The notes below the pieces were generated by a model, which was not told where the DNA came from, made no database searches, and saw only the letters and a program-made list of their open reading frames with translations. Made by a program: the position numbers and the translations under genes. This document shows positions 1 through 6,940 of a stretch of 26,750 bases of DNA, piece after piece. The stretch covers positions 1-26,750 of the forward strand of contig JBCCYN010000048.1 in the NCBI GenBank assembly GCA_039189655.1, in the 5' to 3' direction. Each line of letters starts with the position of its first letter. The first letter of the stretch is position 1. The DNA is from Acuticoccus sp039189655 (GTDB lineage Bacteria; Pseudomonadota; Alphaproteobacteria; Rhizobiales; Amorphaceae).

Positions 1-1
1 C

Positions 2-160
2 GACGACGTGGGCGATGAGGTTACCCGCGTCTTCTACAAGCCCTTCGGCGAGGAAGAGCGTATGGAGATGAAGCTCTCCGACGCTGACGAAACCAAAACT
101 TTCCTCTCCGAGCGCTACGACGAATCCACTGGCCTCAACTACCTCAACGCTCGATACTAC
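2..160 (+). repeat. Rhs core-end repeat, copy 1 (matches 2531-2689)
   Basis: This stretch encodes the end of the Rhs core and is nearly identical to 2531-2689, with about five substitutions visible. Similarity falls sharply after 160, where the tips begin to differ. This fits recombination-driven tip exchange in rhs loci. Confidence 0.9.
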
Positions 161-982
161 GACGCCCCATCGGGACGCTTCATCTCACCCGATAAACTTA
201 ATCCGCTTGAGCCTGGCGTGGGGACCAACCGGTACGCATACGCCGGAAACGATCCCATAAACTTCAAAGACCCTAGCGGCGAATACGCCGAGTTATTGCT
301 CGAAGGCGTATCCATTGGATTGGGAGCCAACTCTGCGTTGCGAAACTTACAAGCAGGGAACTACGGCGCCGCGGCCACGGACGCAGTCGGAGTCGGAGCC
401 GATATTGTGCTTGCCGCTGTGCCAGTCGCCCCAGGTGCTGTTGGTCTTGGTATCCAAGCTCGTCGCGAAGCGAGATCAGCACTAAAGGCCTCTACGATTC
501 GAGGGCGCAGCGTTGATGCTCTAACGAGATCAATCTCTAGGTTGGCTGGTGGAGCGCGGGATCTCCGTTACATTGCATCGTTGCCTTCGCACAACCATAT
601 CAAGAAATCACTAGATTCAATGCGCTCACGGGTCGTGGGTCGAATCGGTGAAGAACATGCGGTAAAGTCTCTACTCGAGGCAGGTTACAGTATTAGGGGA
701 CAGCGTGTTGGTGTGAAAACTGAAGCGGGAGACCGCTATGTTGACATTATCGCTGTCAGCCCTGATGGTGGTACCGTTCATTTTATTGAGGTTAAAACAA
801 ACACTGGCAAGATGACTCAAAAACAGAAGGACGTCGATGCACTAATTGCTGAAGGAGAGTTTGAAATCAAGAATCGTGGCATTGGACAGGATGTTCCTCA
901 ATCAGACCCGCCGACCGTCAGTGAACTTTCCGTTGAGCTCAATGATAACTACGAGCCAATTAAGGTGCCGGATTTGCCATGA
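2..982 (+). CDS. Rhs core end with C-terminal PD-(D/E)XK nuclease-like toxin (5' partial)
   Basis: The reading frame is open to the left edge, so this is the 3' end of a longer rhs gene. Residues are counted from the in-frame GTG at 8. Residues 41-91 carry the Rhs core-terminal signature: TGLNYLNARYYD, then GRFISPD, then NRYAYAGNDP and DPSG. After it the protein becomes a variable tip. Residues 92-150 are Gly/Ala-rich and hydrophobic. Residues 211-290 look like a restriction-endonuclease-fold domain: GRIGEEHA with Glu215/216, then a VDIIA strand with Asp246, then FIEVKT with Glu261 and Lys263, followed by Gln residues. That is the D-ExK arrangement of PD-(D/E)XK nucleases. In polymorphic toxin systems such a tip is released from the Rhs shell and acts on DNA in a rival cell. 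The stop overlaps the next gene by 4 nt, as in toxin/immunity pairs. The Rhs call is firm; nuclease activity is inferred from the motif. Confidence 0.85.
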   Translation, partial: DDVGDEVTRVFYKPFGEEERMEMKLSDADETKTFLSERYDESTGLNYLNARYYDAPSGRFISPDKLNPLEPGVGTNRYAYAGNDPINFKDPSGEYAELLLEGVSIGLGANSALRNLQAGNYGAAATDAVGVGADIVLAAVPVAPGAVGLGIQARREARSALKASTIRGRSVDALTRSISRLAGGARDLRYIASLPSHNHIKKSLDSMRSRVVGRIGEEHAVKSLLEAGYSIRGQRVGVKTEAGDRYVDIIAVSPDGGTVHFIEVKTNTGKMTQKQKDVDALIAEGEFEIKNRGIGQDVPQSDPPTVSELSVELNDNYEPIKVPDLP

Positions 983-1656
983 CAAACACATCAACATTGC
1001 AGCTAAAACGCGTTAACGTCTCCAAATACTATGGAGAGCATGTTCGCCATATATATTCAAAGGATGAGATAGAGTTTTTGTCTTCAAGCAATTCTGCTGT
1101 CCGGTCCAAGATAAATTTTTGGCGAACACGCGAGTGGCCTTCAGAATATGCCAGAATACAATTTTCTTTTATATCACCTGAGATCAACGAAAAAATTAAA
1201 CCCATAATAAGGAAATCGCTAATCTATGATGGATGGGAGAACAGTTTTTCGACTCTATCAATGGAATATAGTACAATAAGCGAAGAAATACCTGATATAA
1301 TTATTTTTCATGACGGCGATGATCGTGAATGGTTTTATAAATCGTTTCCAGTTTTTTCTGAAAAAATGAAGAAATTTACAGAACAATACACTGATTACAA
1401 GAGTTTTTTTGATTTTATAGATTCGTATTACCCTTTTTCAGAGCATCCGTTTCGTCAACTTACACAAATGGTTGCACTAAACTGGTTAATATTGCGATGC
1501 ATGCTTAGAATTGATAACTATTTAACTGATGCCGCTGAGATATTAAAAGATAATTTACTCGCCAGCGGTGATTTATCGAGTTCATTTGTTGAGAAAATCG
1601 TCAGGGATGCAAATATTGTTGAACATAACTGGAGTTCAAATGGCGAAACTAATTGA
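979..1656 (+). CDS. putative immunity protein for the upstream Rhs toxin
   Basis: The ATG lies inside the rhs stop (ATGA, 4-nt overlap), so translation is probably coupled. The 225-aa product has no signal peptide and no membrane segment, and it is rich in aromatic and charged residues. I do not recognise the family. The gene is strikingly AT-rich, especially 1140-1640, compared with the GC-rich core block. Base composition unlike the host is common for immunity genes acquired together with a toxin tip. Position, overlap and composition suggest a cytosolic protein that binds and neutralises the nuclease tip. No conserved immunity motif was found, so the role rests on context alone. Confidence 0.65.
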   Translation: MTNTSTLQLKRVNVSKYYGEHVRHIYSKDEIEFLSSSNSAVRSKINFWRTREWPSEYARIQFSFISPEINEKIKPIIRKSLIYDGWENSFSTLSMEYSTISEEIPDIIIFHDGDDREWFYKSFPVFSEKMKKFTEQYTDYKSFFDFIDSYYPFSEHPFRQLTQMVALNWLILRCMLRIDNYLTDAAEILKDNLLASGDLSSSFVEKIVRDANIVEHNWSSNGETN

Positions 1657-1668
1657 AGAAAACTAAGC

Positions 1669-1688
1669 TTTGATAATATATTATCAAA
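1669..1688. repeat. 20-bp perfect palindrome between immunity gene and gspG remnant
   Basis: TTTGATAATATATTATCAAA is its own reverse complement. It begins 12 nt after the immunity gene stop, and its last base is the A of the gspG-like ATG at 1688. It is AT-only apart from one G and one C and has no following T run, so it is a poor intrinsic terminator. A protein-binding operator is possible. Confidence 0.6.
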
Positions 1689-2134
1689 TGAACATAGTGA
1701 TCGACTTAAGAAGGCGGCGGTTGTTTAATAGATTCCCAACGTCTGGAGTCACCCTCCTAGAGATAATGATCGTCCTTGCGCTCATGTCTCTCTTGATTGG
1801 GCTAGCCGCCCCACGCTTCCTAGACAGCTTCGGCCGCGCCAAGTCCCAGGCGGCAGAAGTGCAGATCGCAAACCTCAAGGGCGCGCTGCAACTTTTTATA
1901 TCGACAACGGCCGCCACCCTACTGAATCGGAAGGCTTGACCGCACTCATCCAAAACCGTTGCGCTCAGCGGATGGCGCGGCCCCTATATTGATGACGAAG
2001 AAGGTCTCCTCGGTCCCTGGGGCCGGCGCTACATATACGGCTATCCCACCAACAATGGAGGGTTTGAGATCTTGACCTATGGACGTGACAGACGTGCTGG
2101 CGGTAGCAAGGAAAATCTTGATATCAAGCTCTAA
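1688..2134 (+). pseudogene. gspG: gspG-like type II secretion major pseudopilin, frameshifted
   Basis: The N-terminus carries a type IV prepilin-like signal: a basic leader ending in SG, then VTLLEIMIVLALMSLLIGLAAPRF, the methylated helix that packs into the pseudopilus. Downstream pieces are GspG-specific: FYIDNGRHPTESEGLTALIQ, then WRGPYIDDE, then PWGRRYIYGYP, then GGFEILTYGRD, ending at TAA 2132-2134. These pieces lie in two frames. One base is missing in the T run near 1893-1897, and one extra base occurs near 1957. The two shifts compensate, so the C-terminal part is back in the starting frame. About 20 codons are out of frame, and the frame-1 product stops at 1939. The start at ATG 1688 gives a normal short leader. 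No gspF/H neighbours exist here, so this is a relic or carries sequencing errors. Confidence 0.8.
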
Positions 2135-2230
2135 TTTCCCTTCGACACGGTGCCTAAAACAAATTTGCAACCCGCACGGCGCCCATCTAGATCAATGGCG
2201 GAACCTAGAAATACTGCGATGTGATGTACT

Positions 2231-2536
2231 CTATCCGCCTGTGGGTTCTGTGTAGTCGATCAGCTCGGCGACTAACTGCCGCCCCCCACTGCCAGAACCG
2301 CCGCAGCGTGCGCAACTGGTCCCAGCGCAACACTCGCTAGGGATGACCCGTAACTCCTGGGCCAACGCGCCGCGCAAGACATCATCGACGATGAACCGAT
2401 CTACACCGAGATCGACAAGGCGCTTTACCGCTGCGTCGGCCGAGTCCGTATGGAGGGTGCAAAGCCCTGTCCGCCCGATGAGAGCCGTGCGGCAGGCCAT
2501 TTCGGCGGTCTCGGCATTTCGAATCTCACCGACCAC
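2231..2536 (-). pseudogene. gspE: gspE-like type II secretion ATPase, C-terminal fragment
   Basis: The minus-strand frame gives about 101 residues that match only the C-terminal part of GspE/PilB-type secretion ATPases: the Walker B segment VVGEIRNAETAE, the His-box region ALIGRTGLCTLHTDSADAA, then KRLVDLGVDRF and LRGALAQEL. A short cysteine cluster follows (CC-x4-C-x2-C) with a GxGxxGR-like end. The Walker A half and the N-terminal domains are absent. Homology ends at about 2536, where rhs sequence on the opposite strand begins, so the gene is cut by a rearrangement. It points away from the gspG remnant, against the usual gsp order. It cannot make an active ATPase. Confidence 0.8.
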
Positions 2537-2689
2537 GTGGGCGATGAGGTTACCTGCGTCTTCTACAAGCCCTTCGGCGAGGAAGAGCGTATGGAGATGA
2601 AGCTCTCCGATGCTGACGAAACCAAAACCTTCCTCTCCGAGCGCTACGACGAATCCACCGGCCTCAACTACCTCAACGCTCGATACTAC
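2531..2689 (+). repeat. Rhs core-end repeat, copy 2 (matches 2-160)
   Basis: Direct repeat of 2-160 at an offset of 2529 nt, with about five base differences. Recombination between the copies would delete the toxin, the putative immunity gene and the gsp remnants. Confidence 0.9.
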
Positions 2690-2883
2690 GATCCACTCGC
2701 TGGGCAGTTTATATCGCCCAATAAACTCGATCCGCTTGAGCCCGGAGTCGGCACAAACCGGTACGCGTACTCCGGAAATGATCCTATCAACCGAGGTGAT
2801 CCATCCGGGCTTGCGGACGTGTACTTCGGCGGGCTCGGAGATCGGACTTTCGGATCACTAGCCCCAGTTCAGGGTGTCAATCG
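2531..2883 (+). pseudogene. second Rhs core-end and tip fragment
   Basis: The frame reads TDHVGDEV then CVFYKPFGEEERMEMK, TGLNYLNARYYDPLAGQFISP, NRYAYSGNDP and DPSGLADVYFGGLG. This is the same Rhs core-end as at 2-280. The first 160 nt are nearly identical to that copy and the rest is more diverged. Upstream of 2525-2531 the sequence is gspE on the other strand. Downstream of about 2883 it runs into the broken IS21 transposase. Only about 50 tip residues remain, so no toxin domain is left. It is best read as a displaced, orphan rhs tip. Confidence 0.8.
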
Positions 2884-3656
2884 GCGCGCATGGGGGATCG
2901 GCACCATGAAGGTGCGCCTGGTGAAGCCCACCATGCCCTCGACCGCACCTTTGTCGCTACCCTTCGCCGGCCGGCCATAGCGGTCCTCAAAGACGTACTG
3001 ACATTGCAACGCCGCGAAGAGATGGCTGCGCTTGCGGGTCCCGTCCCCAAGGATCTGGGCCACCGCGAGCCGGGTGTTATCGTACAGGATCGAGAGCGGC
3101 ACACCGTCGAAGAACGCGAAGGCCTCGACATGGCCATCGCAGAACGCCTCCGCCGTCTCGGCGTGATACGCCTTCACAAAGACCGCATCGCTCTGGGGCA
3201 GGTCCATCACGAAGAACCGGACCTTCTGTTCAATGCCGCCGAGCACCACGGTCGCTTCACCGAAGTCCGCCTGGGCGTGCCCCGGCGGACGCGCCGGTGG
3301 CACGAACACCTCCTTACGCACTCGCCGGCGCGAGCGCACGTAGTCGCGCACGGTCGAATAGCAGCCGTCGAAACCACGCTCTTCTCGGAGCCGTTCGAAA
3401 ATCCGCCGGGCAGTGTAGCGCTGCTTGGCCGGCGCCCTCTCATCGTCGTCGAGGATCTGGTCGATGAAGGCCTCGTGATCCGCGAGCTTCGGGCGGCGCA
3501 CCGGCATCCTGCGCTGGTACCCGGGCGGCGTAGGGCTGGCCATCATCTTCGCAACCGTGCCGCGATCGATCCCGAAGCGCCGCGCCGCGCCCGATAGATT
3601 AGCCCCTCCAGCATCACCGCTCGGCGCACAAGGCCGTACAATTCCACGCCGTACAT
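2884..3656 (-). pseudogene. istA: IS21-family transposase IstA, frameshifted and 3'-truncated
   Basis: Starting at ATG 3656 the frame gives MYGVELYGLVRRAVMLEG, then loses frame near 3590-3602 where about 5 nt seem inserted. The next frame resumes with LSGAARRFGIDRGTVAKMMAS, the helix-turn-helix of IstA. The integrase core follows: HAQADFGEATVVLGG (first Asp), FVMDLPQSDAVFVKAY, GVPLSILYDNTRLAV (second Asp region), then KGAVEGMVGFTRRTFMVPIP with the catalytic Glu. Homology stops at PHAR near 2884; the C-terminus and the istB helper gene are missing. A GGGAGG lies directly upstream of the ATG. The element cannot move by itself. Confidence 0.88.
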
Positions 3657-3718
3657 CCTCCCGCCTCCGGATCAGCTTTTGATCCAGAGGCTAGCAGTGG
3701 CCGGTTTTTACACCGACA
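2884..3718 (-). mobile_element. IS21-family insertion sequence remnant
   Basis: This spans the istA relic plus its upstream end. The minus strand reads TGTCGGTGTAAAAACCGGCC from 3718, a plausible IS21-type left end beginning with TG. The right half of the element, with istB and the right end, is absent, so target duplications cannot be checked. The element end is a judgement by eye. Confidence 0.6.
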
Positions 3719-3922
3719 TTCCGGGCCAATCCCGGGCACTGACGTGGCTGGTTATTGCACCGCCATTCTCACCTAATCTCGAACTACCGCAACGGCATCC
3801 GTGACGCAGGCGCTTTCCGCAGGATCGAGTCTCAACGGTCCAGCTCCGGCGCAAACGCAGGCGGCTGAAGCACACTGGTGCACGTATCCATTCCATGACC
3901 GTATGATGAAACGCCGTGAGAC

Positions 3923-4273
3923 GTGCCAGGCGCACTAGAGGCTATCCGCACAAGATCGTTCATCCAAAATACCGAATTCAGACGTCGCAGCCTTGTGGTG
4001 ATGGTCTTGGTAGGCCCGAGCCTTCTCACCGCTTGCAGCGGAGGCGACCGGCTGCACTACAGCGACGCAACCACGCTGATCCCGCTGATGGCGGAGGCAA
4101 TGCCCGTCTACGCTTCCTCTCAGGGAGATCTGCTTGTGCTTTTTGCCGGGGTAATGTTGCGGGCATCGGTTCGGATGTCGCCCGCGTCGGCAAGGGCTCT
4201 GCCCACGGCACCCCACCAGACCTTCCAGAGCGCCATCGGGCTTGTGGGCACGCACCTGACTGCCAGCGCTTAG
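3923..4273 (+). CDS. possible lipoprotein, hypothetical (may be decayed)
   Basis: The GTG-initiated frame contains RRRSLVVMVLVGPSLLTACSGGD. This is an Arg-rich start, a hydrophobic core and an LTAC lipobox, so the product could be lipid-anchored in the envelope. The remaining 80 residues have no recognised domain. The frame stops at TAG 4273 but reads on in the same frame as coding-like sequence to about 4377, which may indicate a premature stop. No convincing ribosome-binding site lies before the GTG, and it sits amid relics. A chance lipobox cannot be excluded. Confidence 0.3.
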   Translation: MPGALEAIRTRSFIQNTEFRRRSLVVMVLVGPSLLTACSGGDRLHYSDATTLIPLMAEAMPVYASSQGDLLVLFAGVMLRASVRMSPASARALPTAPHQTFQSAIGLVGTHLTASA

Positions 4274-4377
4274 GCGGGTGCGAATGGCGTGGTGTTGGCC
4301 TACGTACCCGCCGCACGCGGCATCGACCGGGTCGCGAAGGCCTTAGGGCGCATGGGGCCCAGCCGGATTGCTCTTAG

Positions 4378-4994
4378 TCGCCAAAGTGTTCCTTAGGACT
4401 GCCTATCCTGAACGATAAGGCCAACATCTCCACCAAAGCCCGCGCCGCAGTCGGCTGCAACCTTTCATTTGCCCTCCTCTGTCAGCTGGCTGTCAGGCCA
4501 CAGTTCTTGAGTGGGAAATCCAAGGTCGCAGAAACATTAGATCGAGCCCCCTAAAGCGGAACGTTGCTTATTCGGTCGCATTCTGGTGAGCTGCTCTAAG
4601 GACCGGAACTGAGCGGTGTTGTGGAGGAAAACGTGCGGTAGACGACGCCCTCGTCCTCAGCTCCGCTCCCACACAACTCCGTCGGTGACGATTAGTGCCG
4701 CCTCAATCGCACCTCTCTCCCATACACCGGTCGTTTCTTGGAGGTGTCGGTTTTGGGCTAGCCAGCCAATGTCGAGCCACGGGCTTGCCAAGCCGAAACC
4801 CGAGACCTCTCTGAACAACAAATTCTGCCGCTAAAATCTCGAAGATTGCACTCCCACAAAGCATCAGCGCAGAACGACCCGACGATTTGTTTCCTTTGAT
4901 TGGAACTAGCGAGATGCATCGTTTCGATTGCTTCCTATACGCTTCCTAAGTTCGAAGGTCCATCGCCAACAATCGACTATGTCATTGATTTCAA
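4378..4994. other. 617-nt stretch without a recognisable gene
   Basis: No coding frame here resembles a known protein. The longest candidate is a 72-codon Arg/Pro/Ser-rich frame at 4616-4834, which has no coding character. The stretch directly follows the 3' end of tRNA-Val on the side where tRNA-targeting elements insert, but I found no second copy of the tRNA 3' end within 1-4994. Confidence 0.6.
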
Positions 4995-5069
4995 TGGTGG
5001 GCGGTACTGGGATTGAACCAGTGACCTCTGCCGTGTCAAGGCAGCGCTCTCCCGCTGAGCTAACCGCCC
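4995..5069 (-). tRNA. tRNA-Val (anticodon GAC)
   Basis: Read on the minus strand, the acceptor stem GGGCGGT pairs with ACCGCCC, followed by discriminator A (4998) and an encoded CCA (4997-4995). U8 A9 and the D arm GCTC...GAGC are present. The anticodon stem CTGCC/GGCAG encloses the loop TTGACAC, giving anticodon GAC. The T arm contains GGTTCAATC. All cloverleaf elements fit. Its 3' end points to the decayed region at lower coordinates. Confidence 0.97.
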
Positions 5070-5124
5070 AGTGCCGGTTAACGGGACCCCCTCTTAGAAG
5101 GGTTGCGTGTTGCCCGCAAGCGCT

Positions 5125-5484
5125 TCAAGCGTACTCCAGCATGCGGCCCACTTCGCGCACCAACTCGCGCAGGTGGAAGGGCTTCGACAGAACCTTCGCG
5201 CCCCGGGGCGCGCCACTTTCTTCATCGAGGGCGACCGCAGCAAAACCTGTGATGAACATCACCGCGAGGTCCGGATCAAGACGGGTCGCCCGGCGTGCCA
5301 GCTCCACACCGTTCATCTGCGGCATCACGATATCGGTCAGGAGCAACGAAAACGGCTCCTCCCGCAGCCTCTCATATGCCGCTTGGCCGTCCCCCACCGA
5401 GACCACATCATACCCGGCGCGCTCCAAGGCTCGCTCCAGGAACCGGCGCATATCGCCATCGTCTTCCGCCAGAAGTATCCGCAC
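5125..5484 (-). CDS. cpdR: CpdR-type single-domain response regulator
   Basis: From GTG 5484 the product is 119 aa, the usual CpdR length, beginning VRILLAEDDGDMRRFL. The receiver fold is complete: acidic pocket Glu7/Asp8/Asp9, phosphoacceptor Asp51 in LLLTDIVMPQMNG, and the later switch residues in VMFITGFAAVAL and KVLSKPF. There is no output domain. In Caulobacter and rhizobia, unphosphorylated CpdR binds ClpXP and primes it to degrade cell-cycle substrates. Phosphorylation of Asp51 through the CckA-ChpT relay shuts this off. An upstream in-frame extension to 5592 exists but is Gly/Arg/Pro-rich and absent from the family, so I chose the GTG. It lies 212 bp from, and divergent to, the formylglutamate-amidohydrolase-like gene. 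Confidence 0.93.
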   Translation of the reverse strand: MRILLAEDDGDMRRFLERALERAGYDVVSVGDGQAAYERLREEPFSLLLTDIVMPQMNGVELARRATRLDPDLAVMFITGFAAVALDEESGAPRGAKVLSKPFHLRELVREVGRMLEYA

Positions 5485-5696
5485 GCATCCGCCGCAGACC
5501 CCCGGCCCGCGCCCCTTTGTTACAGCGCGATTTTCGCAAGTCGCGCGTAAAATCGGGGTTGTGAAGAAGGCTTGAGGGCCCCTTACCTGCAACCGATCAA
5601 AATCAGTGCGCCCTTTAACGACTTTGCCCTATCATAATGCGGCAAAGATGCCGGCAAGCGGGGACGTACGGGCCAAGTGGAGGGAACGGAGAATTA

Positions 5697-6599
5697 ATGC
5701 GGCTCGTCGATGACTACGAAAAGGTCCCGCCGTTTGAGGTTTTGGCGCCCTCTCACCAGCGCGCGCCGTTCGTATTCAACGCGCCCCATTCGGGGACTGT
5801 GTACCGCCGCGACATCTTGCGCCGCTCGCGGCTTGACCGCCAAACGATCCGCCGATCTGAGGACACGTTTGTCGACGGGCTGTTTGCCGGGGTTGTGGAG
5901 CTTGGTGCGCCGCTCCTGAAGGCCAATTTTCCTAGGGTTTACGTGGATCTGAACCGGGCTGAAGACGAGCTCGATCCGGAGATGTTCGACGGGCCCATTG
6001 GTCGCCCTGTGGCCGCCGACAGTGCCAGGGTCGCCGGCGGCCTCGGCGTCATTGCGAAGATCGTCGGCGAGCGGCAGGACATCTACCACTCGCGCCTCCC
6101 CGCCGGAGAGGCAGGATTCCGCATCGACAATTTTTACCGTCCATACCACGCGGCGCTGGCTGACCTTGTGGACGCCACCCTTGACCGCTTCGGCGCATGC
6201 GTCCTGATTGACTGCCATTCAATGCCATCGGGAGCCGTGCGAGTGATCTCCAGTGCTTCCGGCAGCCGACCTGACGTCATCATCGGGGATCGGTTCGGTA
6301 CCAGCTGCTCGCCAGCGCTCACCGACGCGCTCGCCAGCCGACTGCGAGACGAAGGCTTCGTGGTCGGCCGCAATCGGCCTTATGCGGGTGGTCATATAAC
6401 GGAGCACTATGGCCGGCCGCCGGCGGTTCATGCCGTACAGCTGGAAATCAACCGCGCCCTCTACATGGACGAAACCGCTTACGCCCGAAAACGCAGTTTC
6501 TCTCGGCTCCAAAACCGGCTCACTGCGATTTGCCAAGGCGCCATCGAGGACTTCAACAACATCCAATGGGACGGCGAATGGCCCCTTGCGGCGGAGTAG
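5697..6599 (+). CDS. N-formylglutamate amidohydrolase family protein
   Basis: The ATG at 5697 has ACGGAGA upstream at good spacing, giving 300 aa. A further upstream start at 5637 would add 20 residues of no coding character. Family signatures are visible: FVFNAPHSG with a likely metal-binding His31, PRVYVDLNRAEDELD, VLIDCHSMP (Asp172/His174), PYAGGHITEHYG (about 229-239) and VQLEINRALYMDE. The family hydrolyses N-formyl-L-glutamate to glutamate and formate in some histidine degradation routes. Many alphaproteobacterial members sit near cpdR with no hut genes and their true substrate is untested. No other hut genes are seen here, so the substrate is uncertain. No signal peptide is visible; the protein is cytosolic. 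Confidence 0.9.
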   Translation: MRLVDDYEKVPPFEVLAPSHQRAPFVFNAPHSGTVYRRDILRRSRLDRQTIRRSEDTFVDGLFAGVVELGAPLLKANFPRVYVDLNRAEDELDPEMFDGPIGRPVAADSARVAGGLGVIAKIVGERQDIYHSRLPAGEAGFRIDNFYRPYHAALADLVDATLDRFGACVLIDCHSMPSGAVRVISSASGSRPDVIIGDRFGTSCSPALTDALASRLRDEGFVVGRNRPYAGGHITEHYGRPPAVHAVQLEINRALYMDETAYARKRSFSRLQNRLTAICQGAIEDFNNIQWDGEWPLAAE

Positions 6600-6652
6600 G
6601 CTGGGCGCATACCTAGGGGCGTTGCATGGCTGGGGATAAACGGCCAATGCGC

Positions 6653-6682
6653 AAAAAAAAGAGGCCGCCCGTGAGAGCGGCC
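6653..6682 (-). terminator. Rho-independent terminator of the small RNA
   Basis: On the minus strand GGCCGC...GCGGCC forms a 6-bp GC stem (6677-6682 with 6663-6668) with an 8-nt loop, followed by UC and eight U. Confidence 0.85.
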
Positions 6683-6742
6683 CGAAGTCTAGGGAGGAAA
6701 CGCCCAAGGAGGGCAGCGGGAGGAGCGAGGCCCCTTCCGCGC
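6653..6742 (-). ncRNA. αr14/suhB-type trans-acting small RNA with anti-Shine-Dalgarno motifs
   Basis: The minus strand encodes a compact RNA of about 90 nt. It contains CUCCUCCC (complement of 6718-6725), a small hairpin GCCC-UCCUU-GGGC (6702-6714) exposing UCCUU, and UUUCCUCCCU (complement of 6691-6700). It ends in a GC-rich hairpin followed by eight U (6653-6682). Repeated CUCCUCCC-like single-stranded motifs before a strong terminator are the hallmark of the alphaproteobacterial αr14 family (Rfam suhB), related to the CcsR RNAs of Rhodobacter. These are usually stress-induced and thought to block ribosome-binding sites or bind proteins. It is divergent from hisN. The 5' end is inferred from a promoter at 6749-6777. 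Confidence 0.75.
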
Positions 6743-6748
6743 TGCAAC

Positions 6749-6777
6749 ATGTGAGGCCGCGGCGCACAATCGTCAAG
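6749..6777 (-). promoter_or_regulatory. candidate promoter of the small RNA
   Basis: The minus strand has CTTGAC at 6777-6772, then a 17-nt gap, then TCACAT at 6754-6749. CTTGA-type -35 boxes with a weak -10 are typical of RpoH-family promoters in alphaproteobacteria, so heat or oxidative stress control is plausible. The start would be near 6742. Confidence 0.5.
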
Positions 6778-6940
6778 ATGCCACTTTCTGCTGCAGGGCT
6801 TGAACTTGCCTCATTGGCGTGCAAATGCGGCTAAGAATCAAGCGATTGAATGCAGCGCAAAAAAAACGCGAATAATAGCAGGGGCCTAGGAACGAGGTCC
6901 GTGGCGAGGCCGCCCAACCTTTCCCCAGTAAAAAAACCGC

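Noticed and set aside
2890..3597. Long plus-strand frame opposite istA
   Set aside because: It is the mirror of the transposase frame in GC-rich DNA; istA motifs on the minus strand explain the region.
4928..5575. Plus-strand frame of 215 codons with GGTGIEPVTSAVSRQRS
   Set aside because: This is the well-known false protein from the antisense of a tRNA; the frame crosses tRNA-Val and cpdR antisense.
5585..5640. Possible CtrA site (TTAA-rich) between cpdR and the amidohydrolase gene
   Set aside because: Only one TTAA half is present; the second half at the required 7-nt spacing is missing.
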